Numbered from the stretch's first letter, positions 17,485 through 26,101 are shown. The stretch: DNA of 64,000 bases from Rhizobium sp. 007 (GCF_015353075.1 NZ_CP064187.1:1426001-1490000); one strand, 5' to 3'. Numbers and translations are program-made. The notes: generated by a model not told the origin, from the sequence alone.

Positions 17485-17638
17485 GCGACGGTCTCCGTTG
17501 GTGCGGAGAACGATTCAACCGTGTCGTCTTCCGCTTCGAGTCGGCCGGAGAGTGCCTACCGGGCGGGCTTGCGGCAAGCGCGAAGCGGGCGCGGCGGCCC
17601 GAAATCGCAAAAACCACAAGCCTCGCAAAAGCCTCAGC

Positions 17639-18079
17639 TTACCAGGCGCCGGTATTGCCCATCGAAAGCCACGGCTCGGCCTCCGGAAGGCTGCCGTTCT
17701 TCTGCAGGATTTCGACGGAAATCCCATCCGGCGAACGAACGAAGGCCATGCGGCCGTCGCGTGGTGGACGGTTGATGGTGATGTCATTGTCCATCAGATG
17801 CCGGCAGGTCGCATAGATGTCGTCGACCTCGTAGGCGAGGTGGCCGAAGTTGCGTCCGCCGGTATATTCCTCGGGATCCCAATTGTAGGTAAGTTCGAGG
17901 CAGGGGGCGCCATTTTTCTCTGCATTTGTGATATCCTCGTTTGCGGCGAGGAAAACCAGGGTAAAACGGCCGCTTTCGTTTTCGGAGCGCCGGATTTCCT
18001 TCAGGCCGAACAGCGTGCAGTAGAAATGCAGGGAGGCATCCAGATCCTTCACGCGGATCATAGTGTGGAGATAACGCAT
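17639..18079 (-). CDS. gloA: Lactoylglutathione lyase (glyoxalase I)
   Basis: 146 residues. VOC-fold metalloenzyme converting the methylglyoxal-glutathione hemithioacetal to S-lactoylglutathione. [20 protein letters not shown] carries the first metal His, [13 protein letters not shown] the first Glu, [12 protein letters not shown] the second His and [10 protein letters not shown] the second Glu, so all four metal ligands are visible. Single gene, divergent from the cold-shock gene across 195 bp. Confidence 0.93.
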   Translation of the reverse strand: MRYLHTMIRVKDLDASLHFYCTLFGLKEIRRSENESGRFTLVFLAANEDITNAEKNGAPCLELTYNWDPEEYTGGRNFGHLAYEVDDIYATCRHLMDNDITINRPPRDGRMAFVRSPDGISVEILQKNGSLPEAEPWLSMGNTGAW

Positions 18080-18204
18080 TCTATTTCCTCTCTAAAATGT
18101 GGGAGCTGCTTCGTTATGTGGCGGGGGGTCAGCTTCGGGCAAGGCATGCGACTAAAATGAGCAGTTGGGAATAACCGAAAACAGGACTTGCGCTTATCCG
18201 TTAC

Positions 18205-18220
18205 CAAGATGTTAATCTTG
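18205..18220. promoter_or_regulatory. Inverted repeat in gloA / cold-shock intergenic region
   Basis: CAAGAT-GTTA-ATCTTG, a perfect 6-bp inverted repeat with a 4-bp spacer, followed four bases later by another CAAGA. It sits 55 bp before the cold-shock start and could be an operator or a fold in the 5' leader. Confidence 0.35.
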
Positions 18221-18274
18221 ATTTCAAGAATCAGTTAACCGTAACAGTGTGACGCGTATTGAGGGGCTGGCGAC

Positions 18275-18853
18275 ATGGCTGACAGGATTTCATCGAAGGA
18301 ATTCACCGATATCGACGAGCTGTCCGGGGATGCCGTCGACCTCGTTGAAATCACCGGTGTCGTCAAGTGGTTCGATGTCGCCAAGGGCTTCGGCTTCATT
18401 GTCCCGGACAACGGCATGCAGGATGTCCTGTTGCACGTAACCTGCCTTCGCCGCGACGGTTACCAGACGATCCTCGAGGGCACGCGCATCGTCGCGCTGA
18501 TCCAACGCCGCGAGCGCGGCTATCAGGCCTTCAAGATTCTCTCCATGGACCAGTCGACCGCCGTCCATCCGTCACAGCTGCCGCCGGTGCGCACCCACGT
18601 ACAGGTCACCCCGACGAGCGGCCTCGAGCGGGCACTGGTGAAGTGGTTCAACCGCACGAAGGGCTTCGGCTTCTTGACGCGCGGCGAGGGTACGGAAGAT
18701 ATCTTCGTGCATATGGAAACGCTTCGCCGCTTTGGCCTGACGGAGCTTCGCCCCGGCCAGGTCGTCCTCGTCCGCTACGGCGATGGCGACAAGGGCCTGA
18801 TGGCAGCCGAAATCCACCCGGATATGCCAAGCCCGGCAAGCCGGTCGCACTGA
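18275..18853 (+). CDS. Double cold-shock-domain protein
   Basis: 192 residues with two cold-shock domains, about 28-92 and 116-180. Each has the RNP1-type motif: GVVKWFDVAKGFGFIVPD and ALVKWFNRTKGFGFLTRGEG, and the second also has DIFVHMETLRRFG (RNP2). Such two-domain proteins are common in Rhizobiales and bind single-stranded nucleic acid as RNA chaperones. The first domain has VLLHVTCLRR instead of the usual DIFVH, so its RNP2 is divergent. Overlaps the next gene by one base (TGATG). Confidence 0.93.
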   Translation: MADRISSKEFTDIDELSGDAVDLVEITGVVKWFDVAKGFGFIVPDNGMQDVLLHVTCLRRDGYQTILEGTRIVALIQRRERGYQAFKILSMDQSTAVHPSQLPPVRTHVQVTPTSGLERALVKWFNRTKGFGFLTRGEGTEDIFVHMETLRRFGLTELRPGQVVLVRYGDGDKGLMAAEIHPDMPSPASRSH

Positions 18854-19338
18854 TGCCTCGCGGCATGGCAATGCAGGCCATCAAAGGCGCCTTTCTGGCG
18901 CTTTTTTTCATCCTGGCCGTCTCCGCCTTTGCCCAGCAGCAACCGCATTTCGACAAGGAGCCGTTGGTGATCCAGACTGCCTCCGGCAGGATGCTGAATT
19001 TCACGGTGGAGATTGCCGCCAGCAATGAGCAGCGGCAGTACGGCCTGATGTTCCGCAAGGAAATGGCCGAGGATGCCGGAATGATCTTCGACTTCGGCCA
19101 GCCGCGGCGGGTGACCATGTGGATGGAGAACACCATCTTGCCGCTCGACATGCTCTTCATCGATAGCGGCGGCACCATCCGCCACATCAAGGAAAATGCC
19201 GTGCCCTATTCGAGGGCGATCATTGATTCGATGGGTGAGGTGAAATACGTCGTCGAGCTGAATGCCGGCATCGTCAGGAAATTCGAAATCAAGGTCGGCG
19301 ACAAGGTCGCAAGCGCCACGGTGACGAGGAAAAAGTAG
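18853..19338 (+). CDS. DUF192 family protein, exported
   Basis: 161 residues from ATG 18853, which shares a base with the cold-shock stop. A hydrophobic signal sequence (about residues 7-25, AIKGAFLALFFILAVSAFAQ) is followed by a DUF192 domain: RQYGLMFRKEMAEDAGMIFD and MWMENTILPLDMLFID are its signatures. Function of the family is unknown; the protein is probably periplasmic. ATG codons at 18865 and 18871 are alternative starts that keep the signal peptide. Confidence 0.9.
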   Translation: MPRGMAMQAIKGAFLALFFILAVSAFAQQQPHFDKEPLVIQTASGRMLNFTVEIAASNEQRQYGLMFRKEMAEDAGMIFDFGQPRRVTMWMENTILPLDMLFIDSGGTIRHIKENAVPYSRAIIDSMGEVKYVVELNAGIVRKFEIKVGDKVASATVTRKK

Positions 19339-19374
19339 CGGCGCGCCGAAGCGTCCGCCCGATCTCTCTTAGAA

Positions 19375-19572
19375 TTACTGCTTTCTCACCGGTTTGGCCT
19401 TGGCCTGGATCAGTCGCTCCATGAACAGCGCCATCTTGCGCTTGATGGTGCCGTAGGTGCCGAGTTCGAAGTCGCAGTGATAGCAGGTGATGATGTCGCT
19501 ATCGAGCGGCTGCGGGCGCGGAAAGTTCATCCGGGTCTTGCCGCACTTGGGGCAGGGGACTTCAACTTGCAT
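19375..19572 (-). CDS. Small zinc-ribbon protein
   Basis: 65 residues. Two CxxC pairs, CPKCGKTRM near residue 7 and CYHCDFELG near residue 30, form a likely zinc ribbon; the C-terminus is basic (KRKMALFMERLIQAKAKPVRK). I do not recognise a named family. Convergent with the DUF192 gene; tRNA-Pro lies 57 bp upstream of its start. Confidence 0.7.
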   Translation of the reverse strand: MQVEVPCPKCGKTRMNFPRPQPLDSDIITCYHCDFELGTYGTIKRKMALFMERLIQAKAKPVRKQ

Positions 19573-19629
19573 TTACGGCTCCTGCGCAGGGCCATTGGCC
19601 GTCTGCGAAGACAACATTTTTTGAAAGGA

Positions 19630-19706
<77 letters not shown>

Positions 19707-19994
19707 TGAGAGGGGGCAATACACGCTTCACCCCGGCCCCGCAATATCTAATTCGCGTCTTCCCCGTCTTCAACACGGCATTGTCGTTTCAATCACCAAG
19801 CCCTCCGGCGGGCTGGATCCTGGCTTGCGGCGCAAGCATTCCCCTCAGTTGGCTTTTTTCTTGAAAGTGGAGGGATTCGCGGCTAAGCAAAATTCATCTC
19901 TTCGCGTTATAGAGGCGATGAAGACCATTCCGGAGACGGGGTGGAAGGGTAAGTTACAGCGGGTCAGGCCCGCATATCCGGAGGCGTGCAGCTG

Positions 19995-20300
19995 ATGTCT
20001 GCCAAGATCTACCGTCCAGCCAAGACCGCCATGCAGTCCGGCAAGGCGAAGACGCATCTTTGGGTGCTTGAATTCGATCAGGAGCAGCCGCGCAAGATCG
20101 ATCCCATTATGGGCTACACGTCCTCCGGCGATATGCGCCAGCAGGTGAGGCTGACCTTCGAGACGCAGGAACTGGCGGAAGCCTATGCCAAGCGCAACGG
20201 CATCGAATACCGCGTGATCGCGCCGAAGGAACCTGCTCGCCAGACAGTCGCTTATCCTGATAATTTCCGCTATACCCGCACGCAGCCCTGGACGCATTGA
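19995..20300 (+). CDS. ETC complex I subunit (NDUFS4 / 18-kDa-like)
   Basis: 101 residues. MSAKIYRPAKTAMQSGKAKT, WVLEFDQEQPRKIDPIMGYT, QVRLTFETQELAEAYAKRNG and the C-terminal YPDNFRYTRTQPWTH match the ETC_C1_NDUFA4 family, alphaproteobacterial homologues of mitochondrial NDUFS4, a peripheral complex I subunit. ATG 19995 is chosen over the GTG at 19986 because GGAGG then sits at a normal distance. Single gene directly before tRNA-Arg. Confidence 0.92.
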   Translation: MSAKIYRPAKTAMQSGKAKTHLWVLEFDQEQPRKIDPIMGYTSSGDMRQQVRLTFETQELAEAYAKRNGIEYRVIAPKEPARQTVAYPDNFRYTRTQPWTH

Positions 20301-20349
20301 GCGCTCAGGCATGCCGCTTCTCGCCGCTGCACGGACGCAGAGGCCGGAT

Positions 20350-20426
<77 letters not shown>

Positions 20427-20439
20427 AACCATATTTGTC

Positions 20440-21729
20440 CATACCGGAGACATAGGTAACAAAACGTACCTAACACATGGGTGACAACCTCGTGCCGAAC
20501 GGGTTGTCGATGGTTTGCAAGGTCCTCTGCTCCAGGTCGATATATCCCAGATCATAATGCATGAAGCTGACGAGCCAAATGCCGTCGTCGACTTCCTTGA
20601 GCCCCAGTTTCTGGCCGGCCAGCACGGTCGATATGTTGATCTTCTTGCGATAGATGCAGATGCGGCCGCAATTGGTCACCAGCGCATCCCGATCATGGAA
20701 GGGGTAGTCGATCTCCGGCAGGCCCTGATAGAGGCGTGACGAAGCGGCGTAGAGATCTGCCGGCACCTTCATGTTGAGCGCCTCGTGCGGCCGCTCCTGA
20801 TTGAATTCGCTGACGAAAGCATCGAAGCGGGCCTGCTGCTGGAGGATGTTTTTGCCGGGTGGTCTGGTCGCCTCTTTCTTCAGCGTCAGGTGCATGCGCT
20901 CATGCCGGCCGTTTTGTTGGGGACGGCCCGGCCTGATGCGCTCCAGCGTGATCCCGAGCCTCAGCCACCACACCGACAGTTTAGACAGATTGTAGAGCCC
21001 GTTTGGACTGGCGAAAGGCAAGCCGTTGTCGCTGCGGATCGCGATGGGCAAGCCGTATTCTGCAAAGAGCCGGCCGAACGCGTCGAAGACAGCCCGTTCT
21101 CGCGTCGACTCAAAGGCTTCGCAGGCGAGAAGATAACGTGACGCCTGGTCGGTGATCGTCAATGGGTAACAGTATTGACCATTGCCAAGTTTGAACTCGC
21201 CCTTGAAGTCGGCACACCAAAGATCGTTCGGCAGTAATGCCTGTGACAAGGCTGTCCCTTCGGCTCGATGTCGTTGCCGCTTGCGGGCATGGGCGACCAG
21301 ACCATGTCGATCGAGAACGGCATGCACCGTACTCTTCGACGGCACGCGCACATCGCCGGCCAGGCGCTTCACCAAAAGCTCCCTGATCTTCCTGGCACCC
21401 CAATGCGGCTTGTCTTCTTGCACGAGACGATCATCGCCTCGACCGGCTCAGGCAGCTGGTTGGCATAACGCACCGGCCGTCGAGACCGATCCGTCAGCGC
21501 CTCCAGGCCGTCGTCCTTATAGCGATTGAAGATTTTGTAGCCGGTCTTGCGCGAGATGCCGAATGCACGGCACACATCGCTCATGCCTTCGCCCTCCAGT
21601 AGCCGGGCGACAAATCGTAGACGTTCCTCCATCACGAAGTCTCTTTCCACGGCATCAACACCTCCCGCCAAAAAGCGAAAAGTGTTACCCATGTCTCCGG
21701 TACGAAACGTCACCTATCTCTCAGGCCGG
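20440..21729 (-). mobile_element. IS481-family insertion sequence, about 1.29 kb
   Basis: Both ends carry inverted copies of a 19-bp motif in tandem pairs: 20442-20460 and 20467-20485 on the left, 21684-21702 and 21709-21727 on the right. Starts are 25 bp apart on each side. The outer left copy reads TACCGGAGACATAGGTAAC, and the matching right copy reads GTTACCCATGTCTCCGGTA. The transposase between them is of the IS481 type but broken by frameshifts. Exact outer ends and a target duplication could not be fixed. Confidence 0.8.
20470..21655 (-). pseudogene. IS481-family transposase, frameshifted
   Basis: The gene reads in three pieces. ATG 21655 gives MPWKETS then a stop. A second frame carries the helix-turn-helix part MEERLRFVARLLEGEGMSDV and AFGISRKTGYKIFNRYKDDG up to about 21425. 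The third frame resumes with QEDKPHWGARKIRELLVKRL and the DDE/rve catalytic core (LWCADFKGEFKLGNG, IRSDNGLPF, RPQQNGRHERMHLTLKKE), ending at 20470 inside the left terminal repeat. Two single-base losses (near 21645 and 21420) would restore it. As it stands it is probably inactive. Confidence 0.85.
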
Positions 21730-21787
21730 GCAATTCCAAGTTATTGATTTTATTATAGGTGCGACCACGTAGGGCCAAAGCTGCGAC

Positions 21788-22005
21788 CTACATTCTGTTC
21801 GACAGGCGTTCCGACGCGCCTCGCGCCAACTTCTTCTTGTCGGCTTCCTTCGTATAGATTTCGGCCATCGCCAAGCGCGACCAGCCAAACATTGCCATCA
21901 GCTCGTGAGCCGTTGCGCCTTCGTCGGCGGCTATCGTTGCTCCCGCCTTGCGCAACCCATGCGTTCTGCACTCTACCGGCAATCCCGCTGCCGATAGCCG
22001 GAATG
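21788..22005 (-). pseudogene. Tyrosine recombinase (phage integrase), C-terminal remnant
   Basis: The frame FRLSAAGLPVECRTHGLRKA, GATIAADEGATAHELMAMFG, WSRLAMAEIYTKEADKKKLA is the C-terminal catalytic part of a tyrosine recombinase: HGLRKA holds the His and the second Arg of the RHRY set, and IYTKEA the catalytic Tyr. A stop upstream (near 22017) and loss of the rest show 5' truncation. It sits between the IS481 copy and a cytochrome gene, about 1.4 kb from tRNA-Arg, as the left-hand marker of an old integrated island. Confidence 0.8.
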
Positions 22006-22086
22006 GATGCAGCGTTCAATGGCTGCTTCGGGTGCTGCCTGACGCCCGCAACTCCACCGTCACCTTCTCCCGGCATCCGTTACCTC

Positions 22087-22617
22087 CTAGTTTGGCGCGG
22101 CGGCTGCGGTTTCGCCCGGCGGCAAGATCCGGAACATAAAGGTCGAAACCTTCTCCCCTGGCTTGAAAGGACCAGGTACCTGATGGCTTACCGGTTTCAG
22201 GCTTTGAAGGAATGCTGCAATCGATGTCACGTCTTCTTTGGTGAGCTGCGCGAATGCATGCCACGGCATGATTGGCGCCAGGGCGCGACCGTCGGGCCGT
22301 TGCCCGGTCTGAATCGCAGTCACGATCTGATCCCTGGTCCAGCTGCCGATGCCGGTCTCCTTATCAGACGTAATGTTGGGGCTGACGAAAACACCTTCCC
22401 CCGGGATTTCAAAACCGACATCCGAGCCGCCCAGAAATCGCGAGCTGTCCGGTTTTCCGAAGAAATATCCCGGTGTGTGGCAGTCGTTGCAGCCGCCGAT
22501 CGTGACGAGATATTCGCCGCGCGCAATGTGCGTATCGTCGGCAGCCGCTGCCATGGACGGCTGAAGACCCAATGCAGAGGCGGCTAAAAACGCGAACCGA
22601 GCGCTCAATCGAAACAT
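22087..22617 (-). CDS. Exported c-type cytochrome, mono-haem
   Basis: 176 residues with an N-terminal signal peptide (FAFLAASALGLQPSMAAAA). One haem site CNDCH (about residue 43) and probable distal ligand Met in IMPWHAF. The arrangement HIARGEYLVTIGGCNDCHTP and PNITSDKETGIGSWTRDQIV is typical of cytochrome subunits paired with alcohol, aldehyde or isoquinoline dehydrogenases, but no dehydrogenase gene is adjacent, so it is an orphan here. Periplasmic electron carrier by inference. Confidence 0.85.
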   Translation of the reverse strand: MFRLSARFAFLAASALGLQPSMAAAADDTHIARGEYLVTIGGCNDCHTPGYFFGKPDSSRFLGGSDVGFEIPGEGVFVSPNITSDKETGIGSWTRDQIVTAIQTGQRPDGRALAPIMPWHAFAQLTKEDVTSIAAFLQSLKPVSHQVPGPFKPGEKVSTFMFRILPPGETAAAAPN

Positions 22618-22767
22618 CTTACCCTCCGTGACTTACCTCACAACTGGAAACGAACTGAATAACACGACGAACCTGCTCTATATATTAGCCATTTGGAATT
22701 ATCGATTGCGCAGAAGAGGTCCGCTATTTCAGGCAGCGTCACGACCATTCAGGAGGATCTTCCGGAA

Positions 22768-22950
22768 ATGCGAAAGGTCACCGATGATGTTCAGCGTTGG
22801 AAGCTGATGGGGATCGGCGCGCTTGCCGACATCGGCATCGGCGGCGCAGACGCGATCCGGCGGATAGGGCGATTATTCTTGGACGGTAGTGCCATACGAC
22901 GAAGGCCTACCTCGTCGCCACTAGCGTTTACTAGTCAACAAGAGACCTAG
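22768..22950 (+). CDS. Small hypothetical protein, possibly broken
   Basis: 60 residues from ATG 22768, chosen because AGGAGG lies 11 bp upstream. The first half (DDVQRWKLMGIGALADIGIG) resembles small rhizobial membrane proteins with one helix, but the second half (RPTSSPLAFTSQQET) is not hydrophobic, suggesting a frameshift near 22855. Converges with the next gene with a 20-bp overlap. Weak call. Confidence 0.35.
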   Translation: MRKVTDDVQRWKLMGIGALADIGIGGADAIRRIGRLFLDGSAIRRRPTSSPLAFTSQQET

Positions 22951-23170
22951 GATACTCGGGGGCGGGCGGCGCGCAAACCTCATCGAGCCTCCCCACGATG
23001 GCACCCGGCGAACTCATGCCGGAACTGACGAGGGCGATGGCCTGCGTTAGCGCAGCCTGGCCGTGTTCGCTTTTGACATCGACATGATTTCTCTCTGACC
23101 AACGGCCGACTACGGACGTTATCAGTTCAATCTCATCATCGGTAAAGGAAATTAATTCGAAAAGAGACAT
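22931..23170 (-). CDS. Small hypothetical protein
   Basis: 79 residues, acidic, soluble. MSLFELISFTDDEIELITSV and later VDVKSEHGQAALTQAIALVS have a regular helical pattern and look like a conserved rhizobial hypothetical, but I cannot name the family. The ATG is preceded by AGGAGAGCTGCT, a good ribosome site. Confidence 0.6.
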   Translation of the reverse strand: MSLFELISFTDDEIELITSVVGRWSERNHVDVKSEHGQAALTQAIALVSSGMSSPGAIVGRLDEVCAPPAPEYPRSLVD

Positions 23171-23407
23171 AGCAGCTCTCCTATTTCAGGCAAGAGCAGA
23201 TCGTCTCTCAAGCGGCCCGGGGCACCCGGTTGAAATTGTCGGACCGATAAATAAGAATACGCTTAAATGCCCCATAAGGCAAACGAAGCCATCTTTTTGT
23301 TTGTCCAGCGCCGGCCGCATGGGAGTCTTCGAAGGTCAACCGGACTGCCGAACGTGTAAGTTGCCGGCACAGCCGGCGCTCCTTCGCCTTCACATTCGCT
23401 CCTTCAT

Positions 23408-23505
23408 TAAAAAAGAGCCCCGCCGAAGCGGGGCTAGTTGTTGACGTCGGAGAGGAACGTCGGATGACGTGACGTTCAAAAGATGAACGCCTGATAGGGA
23501 TCATG
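23408..23505 (-). ncRNA. Candidate small RNA with intrinsic terminator
   Basis: On the minus strand, a stem-loop (CGTTCA-TCTTT-TGAACG, 23473-23489) is followed by an unpaired stretch with CCTCTCC (23449-23455) and then a textbook terminator: AGCCCCGC-TTCG-GCGGGGCT (23416-23435), one C, and six Ts (23409-23414). No gene precedes it. An unpaired CU-rich segment able to pair with ribosome-binding sites between two hairpins is the layout of Hfq-dependent trans-acting sRNAs of Rhizobiales. The 5' end is a guess; no promoter could be fixed with confidence. Confidence 0.45.
23416..23435 (-). terminator. Intrinsic terminator with UUCG tetraloop
   Basis: 8-bp GC-rich stem closed by a UUCG loop on the minus strand, followed by C and six Ts. 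Strong rho-independent terminator of the candidate sRNA. Confidence 0.8.
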
Positions 23506-23681
23506 GTTTCGGTACGCAAACAGACCGATGCGCGAAGAATTGAGGCGGACCGCACGGCCACGTGCAAGGGGCTAAAGCACGGTTACAGGAGATTTGGCAG
23601 CGCGATCCATTCCGCCGAACATCCGAGGCGGTTGAATGTTCCTACTCGTCCGCTTCAAACTCCCGATCAGCAATTTCATCA

Positions 23682-24157
23682 TCAAGGACCTGTGCCGAAT
23701 TCATCGTGAACCTCGCGGGATACCCCGGCGTTCAGGCCGGGGGGAACGCGAGAGCGGCCTTGGGCCGCTTCCCGCTGGGATTTGACATATTCGGCGATCA
23801 CCGAGAGCGGTGCGCCGCCACAGCTTGCCGCAAAGGAGGACGGCGACCACAAAACGCCCTTGTGGTAGCGCCCGGTGATTTCCGGGCGGCTCTCGCGCAA
23901 ACGTCGGCTGGATACGCCGTTTAGGCTGTTGACCAGCTTCGACAGGGCGATCTTCGGAGGGTCATGCACCCGCAGGGGAACATGATCGTCCTCGCCGTCG
24001 CATTCGATCAATTCGGCCTCGACGTCGCGACACAGCTTGGCGAAGATGCGCCGCAGGTCGCGGATTGCCGGTTCTGACAGAACGTCACGGCGGTATTCGT
24101 GACAAAGACCAAATGACCATGGAGCATGTAGACGACATGCCTGCCGGTGCGATCCAC
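23682..24157 (-). pseudogene. tnpA: IS200/IS605 transposase TnpA, frameshifted
   Basis: From GTG 24157 (AAGGAG upstream) the frame reads VDRTGRHVVYMLHGHLVFVT, then must shift one base near 24098 to continue YRRDVLSEPAIRDLRRIFAK, ECDGEDDHVPLRVHDPPKIA, LVNSLNGVSSRRLRE and LWSPSSFAASCGGAPL. That is the Y1 HUH transposase family. The usual HUH motif DHVHLLV is here DHVPLRV, so the second catalytic His is replaced by Pro, a further sign of decay. The C-terminus runs through the left hairpin. Confidence 0.8.
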
Positions 24158-24193
24158 GGTTGCGCTCCTTGGAGCAATTGATAGAATCGTAAC

Positions 24194-25057
24194 ATGATCC
24201 ACCGCGCTTTCCGCTACAAGCTCGCTCCGACCGCCGAACAGGAAGTCCTGTTGCGGCAGTTCGCGGGGGTTGTGCGGCTGGTCTATAATCTGGCGCTGGA
24301 GCAGCGCAGGGACTGGTGGCGGCATTACCGGCGGCAGACCGGGAACCGCTTGAACGACATCGCCCAGGCGCGGGAATTGACCGCACTGCGGGCCGCGTTC
24401 GACTGGATTACCGCCGTGCATGTGACGCCCCAGCAGCAGGCCCTGCGCGATCTGGATAAGGCGTATGCCAACTTCTTGGCCGGGCGCGCAGGATATCCCT
24501 CGCGGCCCGCAAGAAGGGCGTGAACGGCGCCTTCCGCTTTCAGGGGCGGGAGATCGAGGTCAAGCGCCTGAACGGCAAGTGGTCCGCCGCGCGCCTTCCC
24601 AAGATCGGCTGGGTGAAGTTCCGCGACACGCGGCGCCTGCGTGGCAAGACCATGAATGTGACGGTGAGCCTGGCGGCGAACGGCTGGCACATCGCCTTCG
24701 CCTGCGAAATCGACCATGCCGTCCCGCAAAACGATTTGCCCGCCGTGGGGATCGACCGGGGCGTGGCGAACACGCTGACGCTTTCGACCGGGGAGCATTG
24801 GTGGATGCCTGCCGGCCTTGCGGAGATCGAGCGCAGGAAGCGCAGGGCACAGCGCGTTCTGGCGCGGCGCAAGCGCGGGTCGAGCCGCCACGCCAAGGCC
24901 CGCCGCCGCGTTGCAGCCTTGCAGGCCGGTGCTGCCCGCATCCGGCAGGATTGGCGGCACAAGGCCAGTCTTGATATCGCCCGTCGCTTCGCAACGGTCG
25001 TGCTGGAAGACCTCGCCACGCGCGAAACGCGGCCATTGGGAGCCAAGGGAGGGAAAC
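24194..25057 (+). pseudogene. tnpB: TnpB (IS605 OrfB) RNA-guided nuclease homologue, frameshifted and truncated
   Basis: N-terminal frame from ATG 24194 (MIHRAFRYKLAPTAEQEVLL, FAGVVRLVYNLALEQRRDWW) stops at 24523; the next frame continues RKKGVNGAFRFQGREIEVKR and carries two RuvC residues, Asp in VGIDRGVANTLTLS and Glu in VVLEDLATRETR. Similarity ends near 25050. The C-terminal zinc finger (CxxC...CxxC) and third RuvC Asp (RDxNAA) are not recognisable, the frame instead entering SRAP-like sequence. A one-base indel near 24500 accounts for the break. Not a functional nuclease. Confidence 0.8.
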
Positions 25058-25120
25058 GTGTGCAATCTCTACGAGATGCTGAGCAACCAAGAGGCAATCC
25101 GCTCGATCGCCCGGCGATGA
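25058..25120 (+). pseudogene. 5' fragment of an SRAP (YedK/HMCES) gene
   Basis: GTG 25058, with GGGAGGG just before it, reads MCNLYEMLSNQEAIRSIARR then stop. MCNLY and NQxAIR are the invariant N-terminus of SRAP proteins, whose Cys2 cross-links to abasic sites in single-stranded DNA. Only 20 codons remain. It lies inside the IS200/IS605 hairpins, replacing the tnpB 3' part. Confidence 0.6.
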
Positions 25121-25445
25121 TCGACAGCACCGGCTCACTAATGGAAAGGACCGGAGGCGACTGGTCCAAGACGGCTCAAGATCTGACGCGCGACCTGACG
25201 CGCGCTGGGTTTAGCTGCAATCCAAGGACGAAGGCTTTTAATTGCGTTCGCCTCGGATGCAAGAAAAGGCTCCTTGGACAGGCTCTTCTTCAATGGCAAG
25301 TTGGAGTGAAGCCGGATCGCGAGCGAGGCGTAACATACGCGCCTTCCTTCATAGACTACGGATGGCTGCTGAAATGCGTGCCCGACAAAGATCTAAATAT
25401 GGCTGAACAGCGATTCTACGCGGAGAACCGGTCGATTAACATCTT
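25121..25445 (+). other. Unassigned segment inside the IS200/IS605 boundaries
   Basis: The frame that carries tnpB stays open to 25482 and reads for example FNCVRLGCKKRLLGQALLQW and WLLKCVPDKDLNMAEQRFYA. I do not recognise it as TnpB, although CVPDKDLNMAE faintly recalls the TnpB end motif. It may be foreign sequence or strongly decayed tnpB. Confidence 0.3.
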
Positions 25446-25475
25446 CCCCCGCTTGAAAGCGGGGGATTTCCAGCG

Positions 25476-25874
25476 TGTTTGAAATTCTGAGGCAGCTCGC
25501 GAGCCGAGAAGCAAAAGACAAGATAGGTGTCGCGCGGCGGACGACGAGCTTGCCGAAATCGGACCATTGGCATGATGCACATGTATGGCACGATCCTGGC
25601 CACGTCCTGGCGCGTCATGTTCTTCGGTCGTGCTTCCCGCCAACACTCGACGCCAAAGGCAAGAAGAACTGGAAGGCTTGCAGTCGTGGCTGAATGCGAG
25701 TGCCGGGCATCACCTTGCCGCCGCAGAAGACAATCGCCCACAACCCGCCGAGGCCTTTGCATTGGCCATCTGCTGGCGCGGCACAAAGCTCCATGTACGG
25801 CGGTACGAAGCCGCGTTCATGGCGCTCCTGCAGCAGCGGAACGAGAGGAGCGCGGCATAAGGGAGCGCTTGAAC
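25476..25874. other. About 400 bp without recognised gene
   Basis: Open frames exist on both strands, but none has a ribosome site, family motif or credible composition. Nothing I can support. Confidence 0.4.
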
Positions 25875-26045
25875 TCACTTCATCGTCGGCGGAAACTCTT
25901 TTGGAGGCGGGGTTGGATTCGGAATTTCTTCCGGCGGCAAATCCGGAATGGGCTCTTCGATGGGCGGTTCGGGAACATCGGGCGGCCGATCCGGAACCGG
26001 CCTAGGCTTTGGGCTTGGCGTCGGCTCAGGCGGAATGGTCGTCAT
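25875..26045 (-). CDS. Proline-rich 56-residue protein
   Basis: ATG 26045 with AAGGAG six bases upstream, ending at TGA 25875. Begins MTTIPPEPTPSPKPRPVPDR and continues PPDVPEPPIEEPIPDLPPEE, ending FPPTMK; about 40% proline with regular acidic residues, no signal peptide. Small proteins of this kind recur in rhizobial genomes next to DUF982 genes; function unknown. Its shortness means it is easily missed. Confidence 0.7.
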   Translation of the reverse strand: MTTIPPEPTPSPKPRPVPDRPPDVPEPPIEEPIPDLPPEEIPNPTPPPKEFPPTMK

Positions 26046-26101
26046 GGAGGGCTCCTTCTATGGTCCCAAACCATTCCAGCGTTGATTTGTTCCTGCGACC
26101 G

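Larger units (their letters stand above)
23171..23681. other. 510-bp gene-free stretch
   Basis: No protein-coding frame with family resemblance or ribosome site. The only clear structure is the minus-strand hairpin-terminator array at 23408-23505, listed separately. The rest shows nothing I can interpret. Confidence 0.5.
23705..25475. mobile_element. IS200/IS605-family element, decayed
   Basis: Divergent tnpA (minus) and tnpB (plus) are bracketed by subterminal hairpins: CCCCGGC-GTTCAG-GCCGGGG at 23723-23742 and CCCCCGCT-TGAA-AGCGGGGG at 25446-25465. This is the layout of IS605-type elements that move as single strands. Both genes are frameshifted, and about 400 bp before the right hairpin is not tnpB, so the element is dead. 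Exact ends were not determinable. Confidence 0.75.

Noticed and set aside
18212..18240. CtrA site before the cold-shock gene
   Set aside because: Two TTAA elements are present but 19 bp apart instead of the 7 bp in the CtrA consensus.
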